A stretch of 64,000 nucleotides of DNA from Gemmatimonadota bacterium. GTDB lineage: Bacteria > ARS69. A program made the position numbers and the translations under genes. The notes beneath the pieces are model-generated. The model searched no databases. It saw only the letters and a list, made by a program, of their open reading frames with translations, and was not told the origin of the DNA. Location of the stretch: NCBI GenBank assembly GCA_030747075.1, contig JASLLL010000001.1, forward strand, positions 1 to 64,000, given 5' to 3'. Positions 25,793-35,266 of the stretch are shown piece after piece (the stretch's first letter is position 1; each line of letters begins with the position of its first letter).

Positions 25793-27736
25793 ATGACCCG
25801 TCGTCTTGTGTTCACTGCTCTTGCCGTCGTCCTTTTCACACTCCCGGCCGCGGCAGAGAGGCGCGAGGAGGGGAACCTCGTCCTCGACGGCGTTCCCGAA
25901 ATCCCGCAGCGGATTGTCGACAAGACAAACCAGTATATGAATGTCCGCTCCGCCTCGTTCTCGGACTGGATTCCCGGAGGCGGGCTTCTGATCTCCACAC
26001 GATTCGGAGAAACGCGTCAGCTTCACCGCGTGGAGAAACCCGGCGGAGCGCGGCGGCAGTTGACCTTCTTCCACGAACCGGCAGGCAGTGGGTCCTTCGG
26101 AAACGATCCCGGATGGTTTCTCTTCACGAAAGACGCGGGAGGAAACGAGGCCAGCCAGATCTTCCGGTACGACCTTTCCACCGGAGAAGCCGTCATGCTT
26201 ACCGACGGCGAAGCCCAGAACGGCGGCCCCGTCTGGTCGAACGCGCGGGACAGAATCGCGTGGCGAAGCACGACGCGAAACAAGCGCGACCACGACATCC
26301 GTGTCATGGATCCGCTCCACCCCGGGAAGGAGCGGATCGCGCTGGAGACGGAAGGATACTGGTTTCCGATGGACTGGTCGCCGGATGACCGCTTCCTCTT
26401 GATCGGGAACTACATCTCCATCACGGAGTCGTACTTCTGGATTCTGGACGCGCAGACCGGAGAGAAGAGACCCGTCGGGAACCACGGGGCCGCGAACGGC
26501 GCCACCATCTCCTACGGCGACGCGCTCTTCGGGGCCGGCGGCGACGAGGTCTTCTACACCTCCGACGAGGGCACCGAGTACCGCACCCTTCGCGTCGCGC
26601 CGGTAGGTTCGACGGACGCTGAGGAGCTGTCCGGGGCCATCCCGTGGGGTGTCGGGTCCATGCGGATGTCGGAAGACCGCACGAAGCTCGCCTTCACGGT
26701 GAACGCCGACGGCGCGGACCAGCTCTTCGTGATGGACACCCGCTCGCGGGAGTATCGGGCGATGGACCTTCCGCTGGGGATTCTCGGTGGAACGAGCTTC
26801 TCGGAGGACGGCTCCACCATCGCCATCACCTTCACGCGTCCGAGTGCACCGGGAGATGTCTACACGATCGACCTCGAGTCGGGAGAGCTGACCCGCTGGA
26901 CGGAAAGCGAAGTCGGCGGACTGGACACCAGTCTCTTCCGCGATTCGGAACTGGTGCACTTCCCCACCTTTGACAACAACCCGGACGGCAGCCCGCGCGA
27001 GATTCCCGCGTTCCTCTACAAGCCTGCCGGCGAGGGGCCCTTTCCCGTCGTCATGAACATCCACGGCGGCCCGGAGAGCCAGAGCCGCGCGTGGTTCTCC
27101 TACACGACGCAATACCTCGTGAACGAACTCGGCTGCGCCGTCATCTATCCGAATGTCCGCGGATCCAACGGATACGGGAAGTCGTACCTGAAGCTGGACA
27201 ATGGATTCCTGCGCGAGGACTCCGTGAAGGACATCGGTGCGCTGCTGGACTGGATCGCGGCGCGGGAGGATCTCGACGAAGGCCGCGTCGGCGTCATGGG
27301 CGGCTCTTATGGCGGCTACATGAGCCTCGCCGCGCTCACGCACTACAGCGATCGACTCCGCGCGGGCGTCGATATCGTGGGGATCTCGAACTTCGTCACC
27401 TTCCTCACGAACACGAAGGACTACCGGCGCGACCTTCGCCGGGCGGAATACGGTGACGAGCGGGACCCGGCCATGCACGCACACCTGGAGAAGATCTCCC
27501 CGACAAACCATGTGACGAAGATCAGCGTGCCGCTGTTTGTGATTCAGGGCGCGAACGACCCCCGCGTTCCGGCGTCGGAGGCGGAGCAGATCGTCACGGC
27601 CGTACGGGAGAGCGGAAGGGAGGCATGGTACATGCTGGCCCTCGACGAGGGGCACGGCTTCCGCAAGAAGACGAACCGCGACGCCATGGGTTATGCGCTG
27701 GCTCTCTTCTGGGAGACCTACCTGCTTCAGGAGTAG
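25793..27736 (+). CDS. Secreted prolyl-oligopeptidase-family (S9) peptidase
   Basis: This encodes 647 residues from the ATG at 25793, preceded by GGAGGGG; upstream in-frame codons do not look coding. A signal peptide covers residues 1-21. Residues 40-390 are a beta-propeller of WD40/TolB-like blades (WSPDDRFLLIG; MSEDRTKLAFTVNADGADQL). The C-terminal alpha/beta-hydrolase domain has HGGP at 424-427, the nucleophile in GGSYGGY (S505), Asp in GANDPRVP (D589) and His in DEGHGF (H621), a complete catalytic triad. It is likely a periplasmic or secreted dipeptidyl or acylaminoacyl peptidase digesting oligopeptides. It is monocistronic and followed by a hairpin terminator. Confidence 0.92.
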   Translation: MTRRLVFTALAVVLFTLPAAAERREEGNLVLDGVPEIPQRIVDKTNQYMNVRSASFSDWIPGGGLLISTRFGETRQLHRVEKPGGARRQLTFFHEPAGSGSFGNDPGWFLFTKDAGGNEASQIFRYDLSTGEAVMLTDGEAQNGGPVWSNARDRIAWRSTTRNKRDHDIRVMDPLHPGKERIALETEGYWFPMDWSPDDRFLLIGNYISITESYFWILDAQTGEKRPVGNHGAANGATISYGDALFGAGGDEVFYTSDEGTEYRTLRVAPVGSTDAEELSGAIPWGVGSMRMSEDRTKLAFTVNADGADQLFVMDTRSREYRAMDLPLGILGGTSFSEDGSTIAITFTRPSAPGDVYTIDLESGELTRWTESEVGGLDTSLFRDSELVHFPTFDNNPDGSPREIPAFLYKPAGEGPFPVVMNIHGGPESQSRAWFSYTTQYLVNELGCAVIYPNVRGSNGYGKSYLKLDNGFLREDSVKDIGALLDWIAAREDLDEGRVGVMGGSYGGYMSLAALTHYSDRLRAGVDIVGISNFVTFLTNTKDYRRDLRRAEYGDERDPAMHAHLEKISPTNHVTKISVPLFVIQGANDPRVPASEAEQIVTAVRESGREAWYMLALDEGHGFRKKTNRDAMGYALALFWETYLLQE

Positions 27737-27773
27737 CGGACCGACGCGCACCACCCGGGAGGCTTGCGGACGA

Positions 27774-27802
27774 ACGGCCCCGACGCCAAGCGCCGGGGCC
27801 GT
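27774..27802. terminator. Hairpin terminator between convergent genes
   Basis: ACGGCCCC (27774-27781) pairs with GGGGCCGT (27795-27802) around a short loop that can extend the stem. It lies between the stops of the S9 peptidase (+) and the PKD lipoprotein (-) and can serve both. T-runs are short, as is common in GC-rich genomes. Confidence 0.6.
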
Positions 27803-27837
27803 CGTTCTTCCGCCCGGAGAAGACGGTGCTGCGGTTC

Positions 27838-29454
27838 CTACCGATAGACCCAGGAACGGTTTGTCGGAATCTCGTCCCTGATGATCTCGATCAACACGCC
27901 GGAGCTGTCGCTTCCGTCACCACCGAAATAGAGCCCGGTGAAGAGGTCGTAGTCCCAACCCGTGTAGTTAGCCGTGTTGAAGTTCCACTGGACCTCGCTG
28001 CCCGCACTCAGGACCGCCTGAAACTCGTTCAGGTAGCCATCTCCCTCGTCGTAGTAGGTCTCCTCATTCCAGTGGAAGAGAACCTGGTCGCTTCCCAGCA
28101 CAAAACCGGCGAAGCCCTCGTCGTCCGAGGTCAAGTCGTCATAGGCTGCAAGAATGAAGGTGTCGGTCGAGTTGCCGTAGTATCCGGTGATCCCCCACAG
28201 AGGCCCGTAGCCCGGACCGTATCCCACGCTCGCGTCTCCCAGGATGGCGTATCCGTTTGTGTCCATCCGGAAGTGGGTGAAGCTCTGCCCGCCCAGCGCG
28301 ACCGGGAAGGGAAGCGCCGTACCGGGGTCACTGGTATGGTCGTCTCTCCGAACGGCCCAGTCGCAATCGCCGTAGGACACTGCGGTCCACTCGAAGGGAA
28401 TCTCCGTGACGGCAGCGGTTCCCGCCACGCCGACAGTGACCTCGACTTCCTCGCGTGCCACATTGCCGGAGGTGTGCGTGACCTGGAAGGCCACCGTGTA
28501 GGTTCCGTCCGCGGCGTAGGTGTGGAACATGTAGGCCGGAAGGTTGGAGGAGAACGAGTCGGTCGATCCATCGCCCCACTCGACCAGCACGGAGAGTTCC
28601 GCATGGTTGGCCACCATGTAGGTGGCGGCCAGCATCGCCATCAACGATTCGGGGACTGCCGGATCCACATGGAGGCTGCCGATGATGGGTTCGTCATTCG
28701 CGTCACGCAGCGCGGGTGCCACCGTCGCGGGCCACGCAAGCTCCGTATTCTGCAGCCAGGATGCGTCCATGCGGAAACCCGTCTCCGCCTCGCCCGGCGC
28801 GAGCACCGCCACGCGGGAGGCGATCCACGGCGTGTTGGCGTGATCCGAATCCCACGCCAGAACCGCCGGGACATGGACGAGGTCGGTCCGTCCGGTTGTG
28901 AAGCCCACGCCGTCCAGCGTCACGGCCTCGGTGCCGACTGTCACGGCCCCGGCGTCCGTATAGGCCGTCACGCGGCTGCCGTAAGACTGGCGTGCACGGA
29001 TCTCGAAGACTTCGGCATCCGCCGGGAGGGAGAGGGCGGAGTCAAAGCGGAGCGCCGTCGTAAGAGCGCCCGCGGACTCGGAGAGAACCAGGTCGATCCC
29101 GGAGCCGTAGACGCTCTCCAGAACCACCGTGCCGTGGTCGTCCGTCGGCGTGACGGAGACGGGCGAGGCGGTCCAGACCACTTGATCCGCGCTGTTGAGC
29201 GCCACGAGGTCGCCCGGGGTCCAGGTCATGGTGCTGGCTCCCCGGCGCAGTTCGATCGCGGGGGCTGCCCCGCCATTGACCACGGTCCAGGAAAGCGCGT
29301 CGGCGAGGAGTCCGTCGCCGGGCTGCTCACCGGCAACCACCGGAATCCCGGTCGGGATGTCGTCGGTACGGGTGGCGTCACGACCGCAGCCAACAACCAT
29401 GGCCAGTGCCGCAATCACGCCGAAGATGATCAGAGTACGGGGGGAGGTACGCAT
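27838..29454 (-). CDS. PKD-domain lipoprotein of unknown function
   Basis: This encodes 538 residues. MRTSPRTLIIFGVIAALAMV leads to the lipobox VVGC, so it is a lipoprotein. Residues 90-270 resemble a beta-sandwich of unknown type. Residues about 300-365 are a PKD-like domain (VLVEWGDGSTDSFSSNLPAY, then HTYAADGTYTVAFQVTHTSG). The last 150 residues form another beta-rich domain (GYAILGDASVGYGPGYGPLW; FTGLYFGGDGSDSSG) reminiscent of nidogen-like extracellular domains. No catalytic residues are recognised. It is probably a surface or periplasmic binding protein. It is expressed from its own strong-looking promoter 133-162 bp upstream. Confidence 0.7.
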   Translation of the reverse strand: MRTSPRTLIIFGVIAALAMVVGCGRDATRTDDIPTGIPVVAGEQPGDGLLADALSWTVVNGGAAPAIELRRGASTMTWTPGDLVALNSADQVVWTASPVSVTPTDDHGTVVLESVYGSGIDLVLSESAGALTTALRFDSALSLPADAEVFEIRARQSYGSRVTAYTDAGAVTVGTEAVTLDGVGFTTGRTDLVHVPAVLAWDSDHANTPWIASRVAVLAPGEAETGFRMDASWLQNTELAWPATVAPALRDANDEPIIGSLHVDPAVPESLMAMLAATYMVANHAELSVLVEWGDGSTDSFSSNLPAYMFHTYAADGTYTVAFQVTHTSGNVAREEVEVTVGVAGTAAVTEIPFEWTAVSYGDCDWAVRRDDHTSDPGTALPFPVALGGQSFTHFRMDTNGYAILGDASVGYGPGYGPLWGITGYYGNSTDTFILAAYDDLTSDDEGFAGFVLGSDQVLFHWNEETYYDEGDGYLNEFQAVLSAGSEVQWNFNTANYTGWDYDLFTGLYFGGDGSDSSGVLIEIIRDEIPTNRSWVYR

Positions 29455-29586
29455 GATGGTTCTTCTCCGGGTTGGGTGCGCAGGTACGAGCGACGGCAGG
29501 GGCCGAACGCTGAAAGGCCTGCGTCTTGTCCTTGAGCCCCGTGGGCCATCGAGTAAGGACCATTGAGTAGGGCTCTGGAGTTACGG

Positions 29587-29616
29587 AGTGTAGCTTACCG
29601 TGTCGGTCTCTGTCAA
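29587..29616 (-). promoter_or_regulatory. Sigma70-type promoter of the PKD lipoprotein
   Basis: On the minus strand a perfect TTGACA (29616-29611) is followed by an 18-bp spacer and TACACT (29592-29587). The leader to the ATG at 29454 is about 125 nt. The remaining gap up to 29739 shows nothing else. Confidence 0.65.
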
Positions 29617-29739
29617 CCCCGGCCGGATGCACTCATCCCGGGGGAAGCCCCCCGTGACTGGTGGGGAAGGCTCGCGCCGACACACTTCCCGGCCGGAAGG
29701 AAAACGGCCTCAGGGGCACCCTCAGGGGCATTCGGAGCG

Positions 29740-30543
29740 TCAGCGCCGGTCCGGCTCATGAATCCGGTGCAACACGGCCCGGAGCGTCCGGCGAAGGCGA
29801 ACGAGTCCCCGCAGATCGTCGCGGACCGTCTTCAGAAGCTGGACACGCGTGTCGAGGTCTTCGATCCAGCCCACCGGCACTTCTCCGATCCCGACCCCCG
29901 CCTTCTCCGCAAGCACCAGAAGTTCCGTGTCGAAGAACCACTTGCGGTCCTCCACAAACGGCACAAGCCGCTCCACGGCCTCCCGGGTCATCGCCTTGAA
30001 CCCGCACTGCGCGTCGCTGAACCGCGTTCCAAAGAACGCCTTGACGAGCAGATTGTACCCTCGCGAGAGGAACTCCCGTTTGATGCTGCGCTGAATGTCC
30101 GACCCGGCCGACAGCCGCGACCCGATGGCCACGCCATTCCCGTCCATCAAGAGTTCCAGCAGTTTCGGAAACGCCTCCAGATTTGTGGAGAGGTCCACAT
30201 CCATGTAGGAGACCATCTCCGCGTCGCTGTCCAGCCACACGGTCTTCAGCGCGCCGCCGCGGCCCTTTTGCCGAATGCGCCGGTACTCCACCTCCGGATA
30301 GATCTCCGCCAGTTCCCTCGCCACTTCCTCCGTGAGATCCGTGGACGCGTTGTCCGTGATGAGGACGCGCCACGGCCCCCGCACATTCCCGCGGAGAAAA
30401 CCCACGAGCGTCGCGACGCTCTCGGGAAGAATGCGCTCCTCGTTGTACACCGGCAGGACAACATCCACGCGAAGACGGTTCTCTCCGGGGAACAGGGGCA
30501 TCGGAGCCGTTTCGGGAAGCGGAACCGTGGGCGTGTCCGTCAT
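29740..30543 (-). CDS. Family 2 glycosyltransferase (DPM1/DPG-synthase-like)
   Basis: This encodes 267 residues from the ATG at 30543, preceded by GAGGA; an upstream in-frame ATG lies inside the previous gene. The GT-A fold is clear: VDVVLPVYNEERILPESVAT, VLITDNASTD and the metal-binding SYMDVDLSTN. A SDAQCGFKAMTREA motif is typical of polyprenyl-phosphate-sugar synthases. No C-terminal membrane anchor is seen. It probably makes a polyprenyl-phosphate sugar donor used by the GT-C proteins encoded upstream. It is the last gene of the minus-strand envelope operon, 29 bp after the previous stop. It is paralogous to the GT2 at 34014-34736. Confidence 0.88.
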   Translation of the reverse strand: MTDTPTVPLPETAPMPLFPGENRLRVDVVLPVYNEERILPESVATLVGFLRGNVRGPWRVLITDNASTDLTEEVARELAEIYPEVEYRRIRQKGRGGALKTVWLDSDAEMVSYMDVDLSTNLEAFPKLLELLMDGNGVAIGSRLSAGSDIQRSIKREFLSRGYNLLVKAFFGTRFSDAQCGFKAMTREAVERLVPFVEDRKWFFDTELLVLAEKAGVGIGEVPVGWIEDLDTRVQLLKTVRDDLRGLVRLRRTLRAVLHRIHEPDRR

Positions 30544-30572
30544 GGAGATCCTCGGCTGAAGGCCCCCGTATG

Positions 30573-32234
30573 CTACCAGAGAGGAGTCGGCGCGAGGGAG
30601 TGGAAGTTCTCCGCAAGGCGAACCATCCAGTACGCGTTGTGGGCCAGCGACAGGAAGAGCGCGCTTCGGAGCAACCAACGGACACGCAGGCCTGAATCAG
30701 CCACCAGCGCGGCCATGAGCACCGCAAGCGCCGGAACCAGAAGGCAGAGGTGCTTCGTCTGCCGCCAGTCGGTCAGCGTGAAGAGCACCGCACCCGCCGC
30801 GACCCAGACTGCGGGCAGCAGCAGCGCGCGTGCCGCCGCCGCGTGCGCGATCCAGGCGCGGAAGACCCACACCAGGGAGAACGCGGCGAGAAGCGTCCAC
30901 GCCCACCCCAGATGCGCGGCGAACTCTCCCCACAGAGCGATGCGTCCCGGATAGGTCGGGCTCCCGGCGCGATCCAGCACCTCTCCTCCGGCGAATCGCC
31001 CCACGCCATGCCCCAGCAGGTGGTCTGTCACGAACTCGACCGGATCCGTCCCGAGCCCATAGAGCGCGAAGGCGGCCCACCCGGCCGCCACACCCAGTAC
31101 CGCGGGAAACGCCGCGCGAAGAAGGCGGGGGTTCCTCGCACGCACCGCTTCCGCCATCCGTCCGGCCGCGGCCCCCAGCGCAAGGAGCAGTGCCTTCTGG
31201 TTCGCGAGGGCCGCCAGCGTACCCGCCGAGAACGCCGCCCGACCGCCCCCCGCGCGTTCCGACGCAAGCCAGGCTCCCGCAGTCAGCGTCGCCGCCGTCA
31301 GCGCGTAGTAGCCGCCATACCCCGACCGCACCACAACCTCCGGGAGGGTGGCGTACGCCAGCGTGACCAGCGCGGCATCGAAGACGCCCGCGCCCAGTCG
31401 CCGTCCCCAAGCGAAAAGCAGAACCGCCACCGCGGCCGCCAGCACGAAGTTCGGTGCGCGCGTCCCCGCCAGCGCCGGGTGCGTGCGAAACGCCGCGTAG
31501 ACATCCCGGTTCCAGGCAAGGGACCGGTCGGGCCGGGGGGTCTTCCCGCGAATCGCTCCTGCCACGGCGCGCAGACCGCGTGGCGCGTCGCCTTCTCCTC
31601 GCTCGGCGGCACGCGCCGCGTCGTAGGCGGACCGCACGGCGTCCAGTTCTCCGGACAGCGACAGTGTCGTGGCATTCAGCAGATGCAGAAGCGGGGGATG
31701 CGCGAAGAAGCGCAGCGTACTCCGGTTCGTGAGGCAGACGGGATCGAGGTCGTGGACGATTCCCCACGCCGTCCCCTGCACTTCCATGTCCTGATCCTCC
31801 AGCGGCGGCACGACGGCAAGCCCTGCCCACGCCGCCAGCGTGAAGGCGGCCGCAGCGACCGCCACGGCTGCCGCATTCCGTCGCAGACCGGGGAGCGTCC
31901 CCCCGCGGCCGACCCCCACAAGACCGGTCGCCACGGTGATGGCCCCGAGCGCGATCGCCAGCGTGCGGGGTGTCGGCTGAACACCCGCGATGCGAAGCAC
32001 GCCAATGGCTGCAATCTGGAGAACCGCCGCGACTCCGAGCGCACGCACGAACCGACCCGCTGTTCCCGCACTCCCGGGCAGCAGCATCCCGGCCGCCCCG
32101 GGCGCGACGAGCGCGGCCACGCACACAAGCACGACGCCCGCACCACCCCCTCCCGGCGTCCACCCAAGCGCGAACGGCGCATACGGCAGAGCGAGAAGCG
32201 CACCGCCCGCCGCCATCTTCGCGCTGCGCGTCAT
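30573..32234 (-). CDS. Multipass membrane protein, GT-C glycosyltransferase-like
   Basis: This encodes 553 residues with roughly 11-13 hydrophobic segments. After TM2-4, the first large loop carries VVPPLEDQDMEVQGTAWGIV, with acidic residues where GT-C enzymes hold the catalytic Asp/Glu, and later PTYPGRIALWGEFAAHLGWA. The overall layout (acidic first loop, many helices, no soluble domain) fits the ArnT/PMT-like superfamily, but I cannot name a subfamily. It is flanked by a GT39-like gene (4-bp overlap) and a polyprenyl-sugar synthase, so transfer of sugar from polyprenyl phosphate on the periplasmic side is a fair inference. Confidence 0.6.
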   Translation of the reverse strand: MTRSAKMAAGGALLALPYAPFALGWTPGGGGAGVVLVCVAALVAPGAAGMLLPGSAGTAGRFVRALGVAAVLQIAAIGVLRIAGVQPTPRTLAIALGAITVATGLVGVGRGGTLPGLRRNAAAVAVAAAAFTLAAWAGLAVVPPLEDQDMEVQGTAWGIVHDLDPVCLTNRSTLRFFAHPPLLHLLNATTLSLSGELDAVRSAYDAARAAERGEGDAPRGLRAVAGAIRGKTPRPDRSLAWNRDVYAAFRTHPALAGTRAPNFVLAAAVAVLLFAWGRRLGAGVFDAALVTLAYATLPEVVVRSGYGGYYALTAATLTAGAWLASERAGGGRAAFSAGTLAALANQKALLLALGAAAGRMAEAVRARNPRLLRAAFPAVLGVAAGWAAFALYGLGTDPVEFVTDHLLGHGVGRFAGGEVLDRAGSPTYPGRIALWGEFAAHLGWAWTLLAAFSLVWVFRAWIAHAAAARALLLPAVWVAAGAVLFTLTDWRQTKHLCLLVPALAVLMAALVADSGLRVRWLLRSALFLSLAHNAYWMVRLAENFHSLAPTPLW

Positions 32235-34024
32235 GGTCCGTCTCCCGCGCGGTGAAGCGCGGCTTCCGCTTCGCGCCGCATTCCGTTCCGCCGGTAAGTC
32301 TCCGCCATTCCGGACAGCGCCCGCGGGCGATTCGTCAGGTCATACAGCCAGATCCCGCCGACGCGCTCTTCGGGTTCCACCTCCACAAGCCACGGGAATG
32401 GCGGTTCGTCGCGACGCGCTCGAATGTACACGCCCTGGAGATTCGTGACGCTCATCGCCAGCCACACCGGCCCGCTCTCCGGAAGCCGCTCCCAGCCGTC
32501 CATCCCCTCCTCCCAGGTGGGTGGCAGGAGTTGCCACCGCATCTCCTCCGCGAAGGGGTTGGCCGTCCCGAAGTAGCAGAGGATGGCGTGGTCCACGCCG
32601 TGGCGGTGCAGTGCGTCCGTCGCGCGGGAGAGATCCTGCCCCCAGTCGAGGCTGGAGTCGCCGAGAATGCGCGCGCCGCCGCTCACGCCACCCGCCGCTT
32701 CATGGAAGTACGAAAGATAATCGGGATGCACGCGCGCTGACCCGCCCAGATGCCACAGAAGGAGACCGCCCGCGATCACGACCCCCACGCGCGAAGACGG
32801 GAGTCCCCGCCGGAAAGGCAGCGCGGCGAGAATCAACAGGAACGGCATCGCGGGGAGCACATGGCGGAATCCGATTCCGAGCCGGGCCAGCATATTCGTC
32901 GCGAAGACGAGCGCCACCGGCAACAAAAGAAAGAGCGTGTCCATCCGATGGCGCCCGCGAATGCGGCTGACCCCCCACAGCACCAGTGCCAGCACGGGGA
33001 GCGGAGTTTTCGCGAAAAACGCCACCGGCGCAAACCACCACCAGCCGTGGTCCGCGCGCATCCCGCACAAGAACACCGGGTGTCCGCCTTCCGTGTAGAG
33101 GAGCACATCCTTCATCCCGCGCGCGAACTCCACCGATGGCCAGGGGATCGTCGCAAGGACCTCATACGGGATGCGGCGAATCAGCGACATCCCCTCCGGA
33201 TGAACGCCGCGTCCGGTCATCCCGATGGAGCGGATGGAAGCGAAGTCGGTCGCCAGTCCATACGAAGCCCACACGACGAGAAGCGTCAGGAGGGCTCCCG
33301 TTCCGGCCAGAACCCCCAGATGGGCGAACCCGCGCCGCAGATCCCGCGACGGCGACGGAATGAGCGCCAGTGCCGCGTACACAGGCGCGTACGAGAACGC
33401 GGAGAACTTGGTCGCCATCGAGGCGGCGAAGCACGCGCCGGCCGCCACCACCCAGCGGGTGCGCCCCGTGCGTCGCGCCGTCCACAGGCACGCGCAAGCC
33501 GCGGTGACCCAGAGCGCCAGCGGGATGTCCGTCGTCACGAGTCGTGAGTGCGCCACGATGTTCGGCTCAAACGCGAAGAGGCCGAGCGCGACCGCCGCGG
33601 ACGCTGCCCCGGCCATCGCTCGCGTCCATACCCAGACGACGAACCCCAGCAGAAGACCCGCCAGAACGGTCGGGAGCCTCGCGGCAAAGAGGATTCGCTT
33701 CCACGACGCCGGGCTCTCGTACAGGACTTCGCGCCCGAATGCCCACTGATCGCCATCGCGCCAGGCATCGCTGCTCTCCGGCATGCGTGCTCCGGCGGCC
33801 AGCGCCGCCGCGCCTGCCGCGAGCTTCGGAAGCGCGGGGTGCTCCGGGTTCATGCGAAAGTCACCCGCCCGGACATACGACACCCCGGCACCCAGATGCG
33901 CCGTTTCGTCGAAGGTCGGGGACTTCCGCGCCATGGAGAGAAGCGACGCCGCGGCAAAGGCCGCCAGCAGCGCCGCGACGAGGACCCATTCCGCTCGCGA
34001 CACCGGAAGGCCTTCAGTCCGCAC
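32231..34024 (-). CDS. GT39/PMT-like dolichyl-phosphate-sugar glycosyltransferase
   Basis: This encodes 597 residues. The first periplasmic loop holds the family signature SPTFDETAHLGAGVSYVRAG followed by DFRMNPEHPALPKL, where the FDE acidic residues are the presumed catalytic site. About ten further transmembrane segments follow, then a soluble C-terminal part (DSSLDWGQDLSRATDALHRH) common in bacterial PMT_2/GT39 relatives. It would glycosylate an acceptor (protein or lipid-linked) in the periplasm using a polyprenyl-phosphate sugar. The two GT2 genes of the operon could supply donors. It overlaps the preceding GT2 gene by 11 bp and the next by 4 bp. Confidence 0.82.
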   Translation of the reverse strand: MRTEGLPVSRAEWVLVAALLAAFAAASLLSMARKSPTFDETAHLGAGVSYVRAGDFRMNPEHPALPKLAAGAAALAAGARMPESSDAWRDGDQWAFGREVLYESPASWKRILFAARLPTVLAGLLLGFVVWVWTRAMAGAASAAVALGLFAFEPNIVAHSRLVTTDIPLALWVTAACACLWTARRTGRTRWVVAAGACFAASMATKFSAFSYAPVYAALALIPSPSRDLRRGFAHLGVLAGTGALLTLLVVWASYGLATDFASIRSIGMTGRGVHPEGMSLIRRIPYEVLATIPWPSVEFARGMKDVLLYTEGGHPVFLCGMRADHGWWWFAPVAFFAKTPLPVLALVLWGVSRIRGRHRMDTLFLLLPVALVFATNMLARLGIGFRHVLPAMPFLLILAALPFRRGLPSSRVGVVIAGGLLLWHLGGSARVHPDYLSYFHEAAGGVSGGARILGDSSLDWGQDLSRATDALHRHGVDHAILCYFGTANPFAEEMRWQLLPPTWEEGMDGWERLPESGPVWLAMSVTNLQGVYIRARRDEPPFPWLVEVEPEERVGGIWLYDLTNRPRALSGMAETYRRNGMRREAEAALHRAGDGP

Positions 34025-34736
34025 GATATCTCCCGACTTCGCCCGTGATGCGCGGAAGCGCCATCAGCATCCGAACGGAATCGCTCAGGGGATCCACGCG
34101 GCTCCCCTCCACATTTTTCCAGACCACCGGGATTTCCCGCACGACAAACCCGTTCCGGTTGGCGCGAAGCACCAGCTCCACATCGAACGCGAAGCCGTCT
34201 TCCCGCAGTTCCCCGGCAAGCACCCGCGCGACCTCGCCGCGCATCAGCTTGAACCCGCACTGCGTGTCCCGAAAGGGAATGCCGGTGATCGCGCGGAGGA
34301 TGAGATTGAAGGTCTTCCCCATGTGCTCGCGATACCATGCCTGCCGCACGACGATGTCCGAACCCGGCAGCCCGCGCGACCCCATGGCCAGGTCCGCGCC
34401 TTTGTCGAGGGCCTCCGTGAGCTTCGCCAGTTCCTCCGGCGGCGTGGACAGATCCGCGTCGGAGAAGAGGACGCGCTCCCCGGCGGACTCCGCAAGCCCC
34501 GCGCGAACAGCCGCGCCCTTGCCACGGTTTGACGGGAGACGCACGACACGCACCGCGGCTCGCGACCCGGCCACGCGCGCGGTCCCGTCGGTGCTTCCAT
34601 CGTCCACGACGAGGATCTCCCACGACTCCGCCCGCGCCTGAAGGTGCGCGATCAGCGTGTCCAGGCTCCGCCCGAGCCGGGCTTCTTCGTTGTACGCGGG
34701 AATGACGATCGTCAGCGCGACACCGCCCGCCGTCAC
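34014..34736 (-). CDS. Family 2 glycosyltransferase (polyprenyl-phosphate sugar synthase-like)
   Basis: This encodes 240 residues from the GTG at 34736, which overlaps the phosphatase stop by 4 bp (GTGA). An ATG start further upstream would be in the wrong frame for the phosphatase and is not used. GT-A motifs include LTIVIPAYNEEARLGRSLDT, ILVVDDGSTDGT and FSDADLSTPPEE, then DTQCGFKLMRGEVARVL. This is a DPM1-like core without membrane anchor. It is a clear paralogue of the GT2 at 29740-30543. Two such donors in one operon suggest that two different sugars are activated. Confidence 0.88.
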   Translation of the reverse strand: MTAGGVALTIVIPAYNEEARLGRSLDTLIAHLQARAESWEILVVDDGSTDGTARVAGSRAAVRVVRLPSNRGKGAAVRAGLAESAGERVLFSDADLSTPPEELAKLTEALDKGADLAMGSRGLPGSDIVVRQAWYREHMGKTFNLILRAITGIPFRDTQCGFKLMRGEVARVLAGELREDGFAFDVELVLRANRNGFVVREIPVVWKNVEGSRVDPLSDSVRMLMALPRITGEVGRYRAD

Positions 34737-35266
34737 GCTCTCAGAATCCACTCCACCGCCTCCACGATCGTCGGGAAGGTGTGCTCCCGCGGATGGTCCG
34801 CCGCGGCTTCGGCGCCGCGTCCCGTCCGCACCAGAAGCGGGGTCGCTCCCGCGGCACGCCCCGCTGCCATGTCCTCGGGAGAGTCGCCCACGAAGTACGA
34901 TGCGTCGAGGTCGATCGCGTGCGCCGCCGCCGCCGCCCGAAGAAGCCCCGGAAGCGGCTTCCGGCACTCGCACCCGTCGTCCGGAGCATGAGGGCAGGTA
35001 TGGAACCCGGCAAAGCGCCCGCCCGCGTCCTCCAGAAGGCGCGCGCACTCCCGGTTCACTTCGTCCACGACTTCCGCGCCGATGATGCCGCGCCCCACGC
35101 ACGACTGGTTCGTGCAGACGGCCACCGGCCATCCGGCCAGACAGAGTCGGGCCACTGCTTCAAACGCCCCGGGATAGGGAACGAACTCCGCGAGGCTCTT
35201 GACATAGAACGGAGGGTTCTCGTTGAGCGTGCCGTCGCGGTCGAAGAGTACGCCCGCGCGCGTCAC
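34733..35266 (-). CDS. gmhB: HAD-IIIA phosphatase, GmhB-like (heptose bisphosphate phosphatase family)
   Basis: This encodes 177 residues. HAD motif I is LFDRDGTL (D9 nucleophile, D11 acid/base), motif II is CTNQS, and the motif III/IV area is ECRKP and GDSPEDM. The zinc loop CPHAPDDGCEC (C91, H93, C99, C101) is the hallmark of D-glycero-D-manno-heptose-1,7-bisphosphate 7-phosphatase. It removes the 7-phosphate in ADP- or GDP-heptose synthesis for LPS core or S-layer glycans. Other heptose genes are absent here, so the gene symbol reflects family likeness. It is coupled by 4-bp overlaps to the propeller gene upstream and the GT2 downstream. Confidence 0.8.
   Translation of the reverse strand: MTRAGVLFDRDGTLNENPPFYVKSLAEFVPYPGAFEAVARLCLAGWPVAVCTNQSCVGRGIIGAEVVDEVNRECARLLEDAGGRFAGFHTCPHAPDDGCECRKPLPGLLRAAAAAHAIDLDASYFVGDSPEDMAAGRAAGATPLLVRTGRGAEAAADHPREHTFPTIVEAVEWILRA

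Noticed and set aside
25622-27754. 710-codon open frame antisense to the S9 peptidase
   Set aside because: Shadow; the sense frame carries a complete Ser-Asp-His triad.
27625-29535. 636-codon plus-strand frame across the PKD lipoprotein
   Set aside because: Shadow; the minus strand has a lipobox, a PKD domain and a strong promoter.
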